From DAOMFB01 sp035519355 (GTDB taxonomy: Bacteria > Acidobacteriota > Thermoanaerobaculia > UBA5066): a stretch of 10,044 bases of DNA. The stretch is from NCBI GenBank assembly GCA_035519355.1, contig DATIWM010000246.1, forward strand, positions 1 to 10,044, read 5' to 3'. Shown piece by piece: positions 1 through 5,998 of the stretch. The position numbers were made by a program, and so were the translations under genes. How positions within the stretch are numbered: the stretch's first letter is position 1; every line of letters starts with the position of its first letter. Below the pieces are notes generated by a model. The model was not told the DNA's origin. It ran no database searches and worked only from the letters and a program-made list of their open reading frames with translations.

Positions 1-1005
1 TTCTTCCAGGCGAAATTTCTTCGTCTATCGCCGGTCGAGCTGGTGGCCATCGCCCTCATCGCCCTTCTCACCTGGTGGAACACGACGAGCGTCCGGAACG
101 CCGCCACCCTGCAGAACGTCTTCACCACGGCGAAAGTCTTCTCCCTCATCGGGCTCATGGCCGTCTGTTTCGTCGCCGGGGCGCGCCTTCCCTCCGTCTC
201 CTGGGCTCTCCCGGCCGCCTCGGATCTCGCCATGCCGCTTCTCTGGGCCTTCGCCGTCGCGACGGTCGGATCCCTCTTCGCGGCCGACTCCTGGAACAAC
301 GTGACCTTTCTCGGGGAGGAGGTGCGCGACGCCGAGCACAACGTGCCGACGGCCCTCGTCTTCGGGACGGGCCTCGTGACCCTCCTCTACACCCTGACGA
401 ACGTCGGCTACCTCAACGTGCTCCCTCTCTCGGGCATTGCGGCGGCGCCTGAAGACCGCGTCGCCACGGCCGCCATCGCCGCCGTCGCCGGGGGCTCCGA
501 GGCCGGCCTCGCGGCGACGGTGATGGCGATCGTCATTCTCGTCTCGACGTTCGGGTGCCTGAACGGCCTGATCCTCGCCGGGGCGCGCGTCCTCTACGCC
601 ATGTCCCGCGACCGCCTCTTCTTCCCGCTCTTCGCCGAGGTGTCGCCGAAGACGCAGATCCCGGTCGCGGCCCTCGTGGCGCAGGCGGTCTGGGCGTCTC
701 TTCTCTGCCTGTCGGGGAAGTACGGCGACCTCCTCGACTACGTCATCACGACCGTCCTCGTCTTTTACATCGCGACGATCGTGGGCCGCTGGCGGCTGGC
801 CCGGACCGTCCCCGCCCTCGAGGCGCTGACGGCCGCCGAGCGCATCGTCCCGGTGCTCTACGTGGCCGCGACCGCCTACGTCTCGATCGCGCTCGCCCTC
901 TACAAGCCCACCTACACGGTACCGGGCCTTCTGATCGTCGCCCTCGGCGTCCCGGCCTTCTTCGTCTTCCGGCGCCGGAGCGGCGCTCCGACCCCTTCGG
1001 CCTAG
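1..1005 (+). CDS. APC-superfamily amino acid permease, C-terminal part (5' end outside the window)
   Basis: This is an integral membrane transporter of the amino acid-polyamine-organocation (APC) type, expected to move amino acids across the inner membrane by proton symport or exchange. The frame is open from base 1, so the gene begins upstream. A GTG at 43 is internal and lies within a membrane segment, so it is not a plausible start. About 334 residues are visible, consistent with losing about the first quarter or third of a 430-500 residue permease. Hydrophobic segments alternate with short loops. Recognisable APC signatures are the LFAADSWNNVTFLGEEVRD region followed by an N-x-P (bases about 274-345), the YTLTNVGYLNVL helix, and GARVLYAMSRDR (bases about 577-615) in the loop after a later helix. 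The protein ends in a short Arg-rich, Pro/Ser tail. The substrate cannot be told. It converges on hemW, with only four bases between the two TAG stops. Confidence 0.88.
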   Translation, partial: FFQAKFLRLSPVELVAIALIALLTWWNTTSVRNAATLQNVFTTAKVFSLIGLMAVCFVAGARLPSVSWALPAASDLAMPLLWAFAVATVGSLFAADSWNNVTFLGEEVRDAEHNVPTALVFGTGLVTLLYTLTNVGYLNVLPLSGIAAAPEDRVATAAIAAVAGGSEAGLAATVMAIVILVSTFGCLNGLILAGARVLYAMSRDRLFFPLFAEVSPKTQIPVAALVAQAVWASLLCLSGKYGDLLDYVITTVLVFYIATIVGRWRLARTVPALEALTAAERIVPVLYVAATAYVSIALALYKPTYTVPGLLIVALGVPAFFVFRRRSGAPTPSA

Positions 1006-1017
1006 AGGACTAGAGGA
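1002..1017. repeat. Perfect 8-bp tandem repeat across the convergent stop codons
   Basis: The unit CTAGAGGA occurs twice in a row (1002-1009 and 1010-1017). The first copy carries the TAG stop of the plus-strand permease (1003-1005). The second carries the reverse complement of the hemW TAG stop (1010-1012). If one copy is removed in thought, both genes still stop, sharing a single CTAG. The repeat therefore looks like a small duplication that separated two stop codons that once overlapped. The repeat is seen directly; its history is inference. Confidence 0.7.
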
Positions 1018-2161
1018 ACAGCGAAAAGACCTCGTTCGAGAGGAGCACCCCGCGGCGCGTGAGACGGACGCGGCGCGCGCCGCCCCCTCCCGAGTCGTCC
1101 ACGGTCTCCAGGAGCCCCGCGTCGAAGGCGTCTCCGATCCGCGAGGCCTCCGCGACCGGCAGCGAGCACCGGATTTCTTCGAATGAGGAAGAAAGAACTC
1201 CCCCGGAAAGGCGCAAGCCGAGCATCACTCCTTCTTTCCTTCTGAGAAATTCCTCTTCGTGCTCTACGGACGCCGCCACGGGCGAGAGGTCTTGACGCGT
1301 GAGGCGGAGGTATTCCGCGAGCGATCCCGTGTTGGCCGATCTCCTTCGGCCGTCGAAGGAGTGCGCGGCCACGCCGAACCCGAGGACCGGCGCCAGCGTC
1401 CAGTACTTCAGGTTGTGCCGGCTCTCGAAGCCGGGGCGCGCCCAGTTCGAGATCTCGTAGCGCGGAAGGCCCGCGGCTGAGAGGAGTTCGTCCAGCCCCA
1501 GCCAGCGGTCGGCCATCTCGTCGTCGTCCGCGAAGAGGTCCGGCCGGTCGCGCCTGAGGGCGACCAGCTTCGGCGCCTTCTCGATCTCGAGGAGGTAGGC
1601 GGAGAGGTGCGACACGCCCGCCTCCAGCAGCCCGTCGAGGCTCGCGTGCAGCGTCTCGCGCGTCTGGCCGGGGATGCCGATCATGAGGTCGGCCGAGACG
1701 TTGCCGAACGCCGACACGGCCTCGCGAACCGCGCGGCGGGCCGTCGCCGCGTCGTGCCGCCTCTCGAGAGGCAGGAGCTCCGCGTCCACGAGGGACTGGA
1801 CGCCGACGGAAAGGCGGTTGACGCCGAGGGCGCGCAGCTCGGACAGTCTGGCCGGAGTCAGATCGTCGGGGTTCGCTTCGGCCGTGATCTCGATGTCCGG
1901 GGAGAGACCGAAGACTTCTTCGAGTATCCCGAGCAGACGGCGAAGGTTCCGCGCGTCGACATACGACGGCGTGCCCCCCCCGAAATAGACGGAATCGAAG
2001 TCGAGACGGATTCCCCCCGCCTCCGCCGCCCTGGAGCGAATCTCCCTCTCGACCCCGTCGAAGAATTCTTTCTCTTCGGCCCGCCCTTCGAGCGCGACGA
2101 ACGAACAGTACGCGCAGCGGTGGGCGCAGAACGGAATGTGGACGTAGGCGCCCGGCGTCAA
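1010..2161 (-). CDS. hemW: HemW-like radical SAM heme chaperone
   Basis: HemW belongs to the HemN-like radical SAM family but is thought to bind heme and hand it to target proteins rather than oxidise coproporphyrinogen. The 383-residue product has the radical SAM cluster motif C12-x3-C16-x2-C19. The residue two after the last Cys is Phe, where true HemN has a fourth Cys, which favours HemW. Other family marks are GGGTP (61-65), the TAEANPDDLT stretch, GVNRLSVGVQS, DLMIGIPGQT and an HNLKY motif (249-253) matching the HNxxY heme-binding motif of HemW. Length matches the family (about 380). The start is taken as TTG at 2161-2159, because the conserved domain begins within eight residues of it, a GGGAG lies 11 bases upstream, and it overlaps the ribE TGA as TTGA. 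The open frame runs much further upstream, but that part is out-of-frame ribE sequence. A cytoplasmic location is expected. Confidence 0.92.
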   Translation of the reverse strand: MTPGAYVHIPFCAHRCAYCSFVALEGRAEEKEFFDGVEREIRSRAAEAGGIRLDFDSVYFGGGTPSYVDARNLRRLLGILEEVFGLSPDIEITAEANPDDLTPARLSELRALGVNRLSVGVQSLVDAELLPLERRHDAATARRAVREAVSAFGNVSADLMIGIPGQTRETLHASLDGLLEAGVSHLSAYLLEIEKAPKLVALRRDRPDLFADDDEMADRWLGLDELLSAAGLPRYEISNWARPGFESRHNLKYWTLAPVLGFGVAAHSFDGRRRSANTGSLAEYLRLTRQDLSPVAASVEHEEEFLRRKEGVMLGLRLSGGVLSSSFEEIRCSLPVAEASRIGDAFDAGLLETVDDSGGGGARRVRLTRRGVLLSNEVFSLFL

Positions 2162-2799
2162 GACGAGAGGAGCTCCCGGAGTCTCTCGTCCCTGTCGACG
2201 CGCGCCCGGTACCCTTCGAGCATCCGCTCGACGTACTTCGCGAGGACGTCGACCTCGACGTTCACGAGGTCGCCGACGGCCCGCTCCGAGAGCGTCGTCA
2301 CCTCCCACGTGTGCGGGATGACGGCCACGTCGAAATCGCCGTCCCGGAGGGCGGCGACGGTCAGCGAGATTCCGTCCAGCGCGATGGAGCCCTTCTCGAC
2401 GACGTAGCGGGCCCACGACGGGTCGAGGGCGAACGAGACGGTCCAGAAGTCGGCGGCCCGCTCGAGCCGCGTCACGGCCGTCGTCGCGTCGACGTGTCCC
2501 GCCACGACGTGTCCCCCGAACCGGTCCGAGGCGGCGAGCGCCCTCTCGAGGTTGACCGTCCGCCCCGGGGAAAGGGCACCGAGGGTCGAACGCGAGAGCG
2601 TCTCCGGCGAGAGGTCGAACCGGATCGCGTCGCGCGCCCTTCCCGGAAGCGCCGTGAGGCAGACGCCGGAGACGGCCACGCTCTCCCCCGCCCCCACGTC
2701 GTCCCACCCCGCCGGACGCTCCACGGCCAGGAGGGCGCCCTCCGCGCGGCGCTCGAAGCGGATTACGGGGACCCGCGCGGCGACGATCCCGGTGAACAT
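2158..2799 (-). CDS. ribE: Riboflavin synthase, alpha-chain type
   Basis: This enzyme dismutates two molecules of 6,7-dimethyl-8-ribityllumazine to riboflavin and the pyrimidinedione precursor, the last step of riboflavin synthesis, in the cytosol. The 213-residue product shows the internal duplication of two lumazine-binding barrels. It starts with the diagnostic MFTGIV. Repeat one carries SGVCLT (44-49), and GGHVVAGHVD (95-104) follows. Repeat two carries KGSIALDGISLT (136-147) and an IPHTWEVTTL stretch (161-170), and the C-terminal helix has KYVERML. Length is normal for the family. The ATG at 2799 is certain because MFTGIV is the conserved N-terminus. It lies 10 bases after the ribD stop, with an AGGA near that stop as a possible ribosome site. 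Its stop overlaps the hemW start. Some databases call this gene ribC. The lumazine synthase (ribH) and ribBA partners are not in this window. Confidence 0.96.
   Translation of the reverse strand: MFTGIVAARVPVIRFERRAEGALLAVERPAGWDDVGAGESVAVSGVCLTALPGRARDAIRFDLSPETLSRSTLGALSPGRTVNLERALAASDRFGGHVVAGHVDATTAVTRLERAADFWTVSFALDPSWARYVVEKGSIALDGISLTVAALRDGDFDVAVIPHTWEVTTLSERAVGDLVNVEVDVLAKYVERMLEGYRARVDRDERLRELLSS
2173..2177 (-). promoter_or_regulatory. Shine-Dalgarno-like site supporting the hemW TTG start
   Basis: On the minus strand GGGAG lies 11 bases before the proposed TTG, inside the last codons of ribE. The spacing is longer than ideal, so re-initiation of ribosomes finishing ribE through the TTGA overlap may matter more than this site. 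Confidence 0.4.
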
Positions 2800-2809
2800 C
2801 CGGCCGATC

Positions 2810-3919
2810 CTACGCCGTCCAGAGGAGGCGCGCGGAGATCCGGAGGTCGTCTCCGATCCGGTCGACTTCCATTCTCTCGGCCCGGACCGCGCCCGCCGGA
2901 TCGGAAAACCCCGCCCCGGAGAGCGGACCGGGAGCGTCGGCTCCGCCGAGAAAAATCGGCGCCAAGTACGCCGTCACGCGGTCGGCCCGGCCGGCCGACA
3001 GGAACGACCAGGCGGTCCCTCCGCCTCCTTCCACGAGAAGCGAGCGAACCTCGACGCCGTGGAGGAGCCGGAGCAGCGCCAGGAGGTCGACTCCCCCCTC
3101 CGTCCCCGGAAGGCTCTCGACGCGAACTCCCCGGTCCCGGAACGGGATGAGGCCGGGATCGCCCGGAGGGCGCGCCGTGACGAGCCACGCCTCGCCGGCC
3201 CCCGGGGCGAAAACGCGGGCCGAGGGCGGCACGCGGAGGGCCCCGTCGAGGACGAGGCGGCGGTGCGGCACGATGGAGCGGTTCAGCCCCAGCCGTCGCG
3301 TGAGAAGGGGATCGTCGGCGAGGACCGTTCCCGCCCCCACGAGGACCGCGTCGTGCTCCTCCCGGAGGCGGAGCGCGTCGGTCCGGGCCTCCTCGCCGGT
3401 GATCCACTTCGAGGCCCCCCCGCGGGCGGCGATCCGCCCGTCGAGCGACGCGGCCCATTTCAGGTGGACGAAGGGGCGCCGCTCCCGCTCCGAGAGGAGA
3501 AACGTCTCGTTGAGCCGGGCGGCGGCTTCGGCCGAGGCGCCGACGTCCACCTCGATGCCTCGCTCCGTCAGCCGGCGCAGACCGCGGCCCGCCGTCCGGA
3601 GGTCCGGATCCTCGAGCGAACAGACCACGCGCCGGATCCCGGCGGCGATGAGGGCCTCCGTGCAGGGGGGGGTCCGGCCGTAACTGGCGCACGGCTCGAG
3701 GTTCACGAGGAGCGTCGCCCCCCGGGCCCGCTCTCCCGCGGCCGCGAGCGCCACGACCTCCGCGTGGGGCCCGCCCGCCCGGTCGTGGAAACCCTCGCCG
3801 ACGACCGTCCCTTCGTCGTCGACCAGAAGGGCTCCGACGCGCGGGTTCGGGGAGGTCGAGTAGCGGCCGCGCCCGGCCAGCTCGAGAACCCTCTCCCAGA
3901 ACGCCTCCGGGCTAGTCAT
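2810..3919 (-). CDS. ribD: Bifunctional pyrimidine deaminase/reductase RibD
   Basis: RibD performs the second and third steps of riboflavin synthesis: zinc-dependent deamination of the diaminopyrimidine ribosyl phosphate, then NADPH-dependent reduction of the ribose to ribityl. The product has 369 residues, a typical length. The N-terminal deaminase domain (about 5-145) shows TSPNPRVGA, the HAE zinc/catalytic motif (52-54), and the two zinc cysteines C77 and C86 in an EPC...GRTPPC context. The reductase domain (about 149-369) begins at PFVHLKWAASLDGRIA. It contains SKWITGEEAR, the VGAGTVLADDPLLT segment, the LLVEGGG motif (295-300) and the APIFLGG turn. Both domains look intact. The ATG at 3919 lies inside the end of ftsY, giving an 8-base out-of-frame overlap (ATGACTAG), so its translation is probably coupled to ftsY. 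An 8-base homopolymer falls within the TPPC codons. Confidence 0.96.
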   Translation of the reverse strand: MTSPEAFWERVLELAGRGRYSTSPNPRVGALLVDDEGTVVGEGFHDRAGGPHAEVVALAAAGERARGATLLVNLEPCASYGRTPPCTEALIAAGIRRVVCSLEDPDLRTAGRGLRRLTERGIEVDVGASAEAAARLNETFLLSERERRPFVHLKWAASLDGRIAARGGASKWITGEEARTDALRLREEHDAVLVGAGTVLADDPLLTRRLGLNRSIVPHRRLVLDGALRVPPSARVFAPGAGEAWLVTARPPGDPGLIPFRDRGVRVESLPGTEGGVDLLALLRLLHGVEVRSLLVEGGGGTAWSFLSAGRADRVTAYLAPIFLGGADAPGPLSGAGFSDPAGAVRAERMEVDRIGDDLRISARLLWTA

Positions 3920-4838
3920 CGACGAGGGCCCGCGCGAAAGCGGCCGCGTCGAAGTCGAGGAGGTCTTCCACCTCCTCGCCGACGCCCACGTAGCGGACCG
4001 GGAGCTTCAGCTCGCGGACGATCGGAAGGATGACGCCTCCCTTCGCCGTGCCGTCCATCTTGGTCAGCACGAGGCCGGTGACGCCGGCCGCCTTCATGAA
4101 CTCCCGCGCCTGGGCGAGGCCGTTCAGGCCGGTGACCGCGTCGAGAACGAGAAGGACTTCGTGGGGTGCTCCCGGAATCTCCCGCCCCGCGATGCGGCGG
4201 ATCTTGGCCAGCTCCTCCATCAGGTTGTGCTTCGTGTGGAGCCGCCCGGCCGTGTCGACGAGGAGGAGGTCGGCCTTCCGGGTCTTCGCCGCGGCGCAGG
4301 CGTCGTGGACCACGGCGGCCGGGTCGGCGCCCGGACGGTGAGCGACGAGGGGGGCGCCGAGCCGCCCGGCCCAGATGCCGAGCTGCTCGATCGCCGCTGC
4401 CCGGAACGTGTCGGCCGCGCCGAAGACGACGGACTTCCCTTCCGCGACCGCCCGGGCACCCAGCTTCGCCGCCGTGGTCGTCTTTCCCGTGCCGTTCACT
4501 CCGACGACGAGGACGACGCGAGGCGTCCCCGGCGGCGGCTCGGCCACCGCTCCCGCGACGGTCAGCCGCCGGGAGATCTCCTCCTTGAGGACGTCCCGCA
4601 CGACGTCGCCCCGCTCCGAGCCGCGGCGACCGGCCTCTTCCCGGACGGCGGCCACCAGCTCCCCGGCCGTCGCCGGACCCACGTCCGCGAGAATCAGCCC
4701 CTCCTCGAGGGCTTCGAGCGCCTTCGGGTCGGGCGCGAAGGCGCCCCGGACCGCCCCGCCCACTCGGGCGATCAGCTCCGTGTGGGTCATGAACAGGCCG
4801 CGCTTCAGGCGCGAAAGAAGGGACGGAGCGTCGGCCAT
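3912..4838 (-). CDS. ftsY: Signal recognition particle receptor FtsY
   Basis: FtsY is the membrane-associated SRP-family GTPase that receives SRP-ribosome complexes for co-translational insertion of inner-membrane proteins. The 308-residue form has no long acidic A domain. It starts at the N domain with a basic, amphipathic segment (LSRLKRGLFMTHTEL, 8-22) that could serve in membrane contact. The GTPase motifs are all present: GVNGTGKTT (113-121), DTFRAAA (143-149), DTAGR (195-199), TKMDG (259-263) and GVGE (285-288), followed by DLLDF. One departure is TGLNG (236-240), where the family usually has TGQN followed by A or G. The ATG at 4838 is chosen because it sits just before the conserved N-domain helix; no good Shine-Dalgarno precedes it. 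It lies 27 bases after the roadblock gene and overlaps ribD by 8 bases. Confidence 0.96.
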   Translation of the reverse strand: MADAPSLLSRLKRGLFMTHTELIARVGGAVRGAFAPDPKALEALEEGLILADVGPATAGELVAAVREEAGRRGSERGDVVRDVLKEEISRRLTVAGAVAEPPPGTPRVVLVVGVNGTGKTTTAAKLGARAVAEGKSVVFGAADTFRAAAIEQLGIWAGRLGAPLVAHRPGADPAAVVHDACAAAKTRKADLLLVDTAGRLHTKHNLMEELAKIRRIAGREIPGAPHEVLLVLDAVTGLNGLAQAREFMKAAGVTGLVLTKMDGTAKGGVILPIVRELKLPVRYVGVGEEVEDLLDFDAAAFARALVDD

Positions 4839-4865
4839 GCGGGCGAGAGTATCAGGCGATTGAAG
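4839..4865 (-). other. 27-base gap between the roadblock gene and ftsY
   Basis: This is the widest intergenic gap in the window and the only place inside the run where a new transcript could plausibly begin. A GATACT resembling a -10 hexamer can be read, but no acceptable -35 sits 16-18 bases before it. No clear Shine-Dalgarno and no hairpin were found. It is reported as a gap with nothing demonstrable in it. Confidence 0.5.
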
Positions 4866-5216
4866 TCATCCGATCTCCCGCGCCAGCTCCTCGCGCGCCT
4901 CGTCGAGGCGGGCCCGCGCGTACGACGGAAGCCCCGCCGCGTCGAAGACGACGAGAAGGAAATAGCCTTCCTTCACCTGGGCGGAGAGGACGCGCTGGTT
5001 GGAGAAATCGAGCGAGAGGTCCCGGACCTCGCCGAGGCCCGCCCGGTCCGAGGCCCGTCCCAGCTCGCCGAGCCAGACCGACTGCAGCGCTCCGAGGACG
5101 TCCGTGACCGCCGGGTCGCCGGCCTGCGCCACCATCTGTCCCTGGGGGTCGATGAACGCGGCACCGCGGGCGCCCGGGGCGGTGAGGAGGCCGTCGAGGA
5201 TCGAGCGGAAGCTCAT
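4866..5216 (-). CDS. Roadblock/LC7 (MglB-like) domain protein
   Basis: A 116-residue protein that is almost exactly one roadblock/LC7 domain: an N-terminal helix (SILDGLLTAPGARG, 4-17), a GAAFIDPQGQMVAQ strand-turn-strand (18-31), a long helix (38-60), the LGEVRDLSLDF strand (61-71), the VLSAQVKEGYFLLVVFD hairpin (76-92) and a C-terminal amphipathic helix (about 99-115). Bacterial members such as MglB regulate small Ras-like GTPases (MglA) in cell polarity, while others act as dimeric scaffolds. No small GTPase of that kind is in the window; the only GTPase nearby is FtsY, just downstream. The start is set by an ATGA overlap with the TPR gene stop and a good GGGAG seven bases upstream. It is cytosolic, with no signal peptide. 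The fold is clear to me; partner and role are unknown. Confidence 0.85.
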   Translation of the reverse strand: MSFRSILDGLLTAPGARGAAFIDPQGQMVAQAGDPAVTDVLGALQSVWLGELGRASDRAGLGEVRDLSLDFSNQRVLSAQVKEGYFLLVVFDAAGLPSYARARLDEAREELAREIG

Positions 5217-5998
5217 TTCGGGTCTCCCGGGGGATTGCGCTGCTCGGCGTCCAGAAACCGCCGGGCGCGCTTCCCGTCGTCGCTGTCGGGCGCCGCGGCG
5301 ACCGCCCGCTCCATGTATTTCAGGGCGAGGTCGCGGCGTCCGACGGCCAGCAGGCAGAGCGCGGCGTTGTAGTTGGCCGCGGGGTCCTTCGGGTCTTCCT
5401 TCAGGTAGGCCAGGAAGTCTTCCAGCCCGTCCCGGAAGTTCTCCTCCCTCACGCGGATCAGTCCCCGCTCCTTGTAGGCCCGGACCATTCCCGGACTGTC
5501 GGCGATGGCGAGGGAGAAGTTCCTCTCGGCGTCGACCCACTGCAATCTCTTCTTGTAGACGAGGCCCAGGTTGAAATAGGCGTTGGCCCGGTCCGAAGAC
5601 GACGGCCCGTCGAGCACGGCCTGGAAGTCCCGCTCGGCGTCGTCGAGCCGGTTCGCCTCGAGGTAGGTCACGCCGCGGTTGTTGAGCGCCTCGAGAAAGT
5701 CCGGCTTGAGCTGGAGCGCCTCGCCGAAGGCCTTCTCGGCCCCTTTGTAGTCTTTCTTATAGAGCAGGGCGAGGCCCAGGGCATTCGAGACGTTCGGATC
5801 CCGCGGAGCGCTTGCACGGGCCCGCAGGAGCAGCGAGATGGCCTCGTCCGTCCGCCCCTCCCGGAGCAGGGTGAGGCCCGTCCGGTAGTCGACCATGTCC
5901 GCGAGGACCGGATTCTCCGGCGGCGGCTTCTCCATCTTCGGGTTGCACCCCGGGGCCAGGAGGACCGCGGCCGCCACGGCCAGCGCGCGCCGCCTCAT
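5213..5998 (-). CDS. TPR-repeat lipoprotein
   Basis: A 261-residue predicted lipoprotein made mostly of tetratricopeptide repeats. It starts with three arginines and a hydrophobic stretch (5-15) ending in LAPGC, so Cys18 is the likely lipidated residue. The lipobox is imperfect (Ala-Pro-Gly before Cys). About six 34-residue TPR units follow from residue 38 to 240. Typical motifs are NALGLALLYKKDYKGAEKAF (72-91), EALNNRGVTYLEANRLDDAE (103-122), ANAYFNLGLVYKK (138-150) and NYNAALCLLAVGRRDLALKYM (209-229). Such proteins are protein-protein scaffolds. Size and plan resemble the pilus-assembly lipoproteins PilF/PilW, but this likeness is too general to name it. The ATG at 5998 overlaps the HD-GYP stop as ATGA and is the one that gives a signal peptide. 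A longer open frame upstream is Arg/Gly-rich shadow. The gene overlaps the roadblock gene by four bases. Confidence 0.85.
   Translation of the reverse strand: MRRRALAVAAAVLLAPGCNPKMEKPPPENPVLADMVDYRTGLTLLREGRTDEAISLLLRARASAPRDPNVSNALGLALLYKKDYKGAEKAFGEALQLKPDFLEALNNRGVTYLEANRLDDAERDFQAVLDGPSSSDRANAYFNLGLVYKKRLQWVDAERNFSLAIADSPGMVRAYKERGLIRVREENFRDGLEDFLAYLKEDPKDPAANYNAALCLLAVGRRDLALKYMERAVAAAPDSDDGKRARRFLDAEQRNPPGDPK
5224..5228 (-). promoter_or_regulatory. Ribosome binding site for the roadblock gene
   Basis: GGGAG lies seven bases upstream of the ATG at 5216, within the last codons of the TPR gene. It is the best-placed Shine-Dalgarno I found in the run and supports this ATG over any longer reading of the frame. 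Confidence 0.55.

Noticed and set aside
43..45. GTG as start of the permease
   Set aside because: The frame is open to base 1 and the GTG lies within a transmembrane segment, so the gene clearly begins outside the window.
976..990. A perfect 6-bp stem with 3-base loop near the end of the permease gene, as a possible terminator
   Set aside because: It is short, lies within coding sequence, and has no T-run on either strand; such hairpins arise by chance at this GC content.
2162..2707. N-terminal extension of hemW through ribE in another frame
   Set aside because: The extension has Arg/Gly-rich shadow composition and would overlap all but the first 90 or so bases of a certain gene; the HemW domain starts at the TTG at 2161.
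2552..4033. A plus-strand open frame of 493 codons antisense to ribE and ribD
   Set aside because: The composition is Arg/Pro/Gly-rich without motifs and the opposite strand carries intact RibE and RibD.
4839..4870. GATACT before ftsY as a -10 promoter element
   Set aside because: No matching -35 element lies at a usable distance and the hexamer match is weak.
4161..5372. A plus-strand open frame of 403 codons antisense to ftsY and the roadblock gene
   Set aside because: No domain is recognisable, the composition is low-complexity and charged, and it is explained by the genes on the other strand.
4866..5998. Naming the TPR lipoprotein PilF/PilW and the roadblock protein MglB
   Set aside because: TPR and roadblock folds are too generic; no pilus gene or MglA gene is present to support the names.
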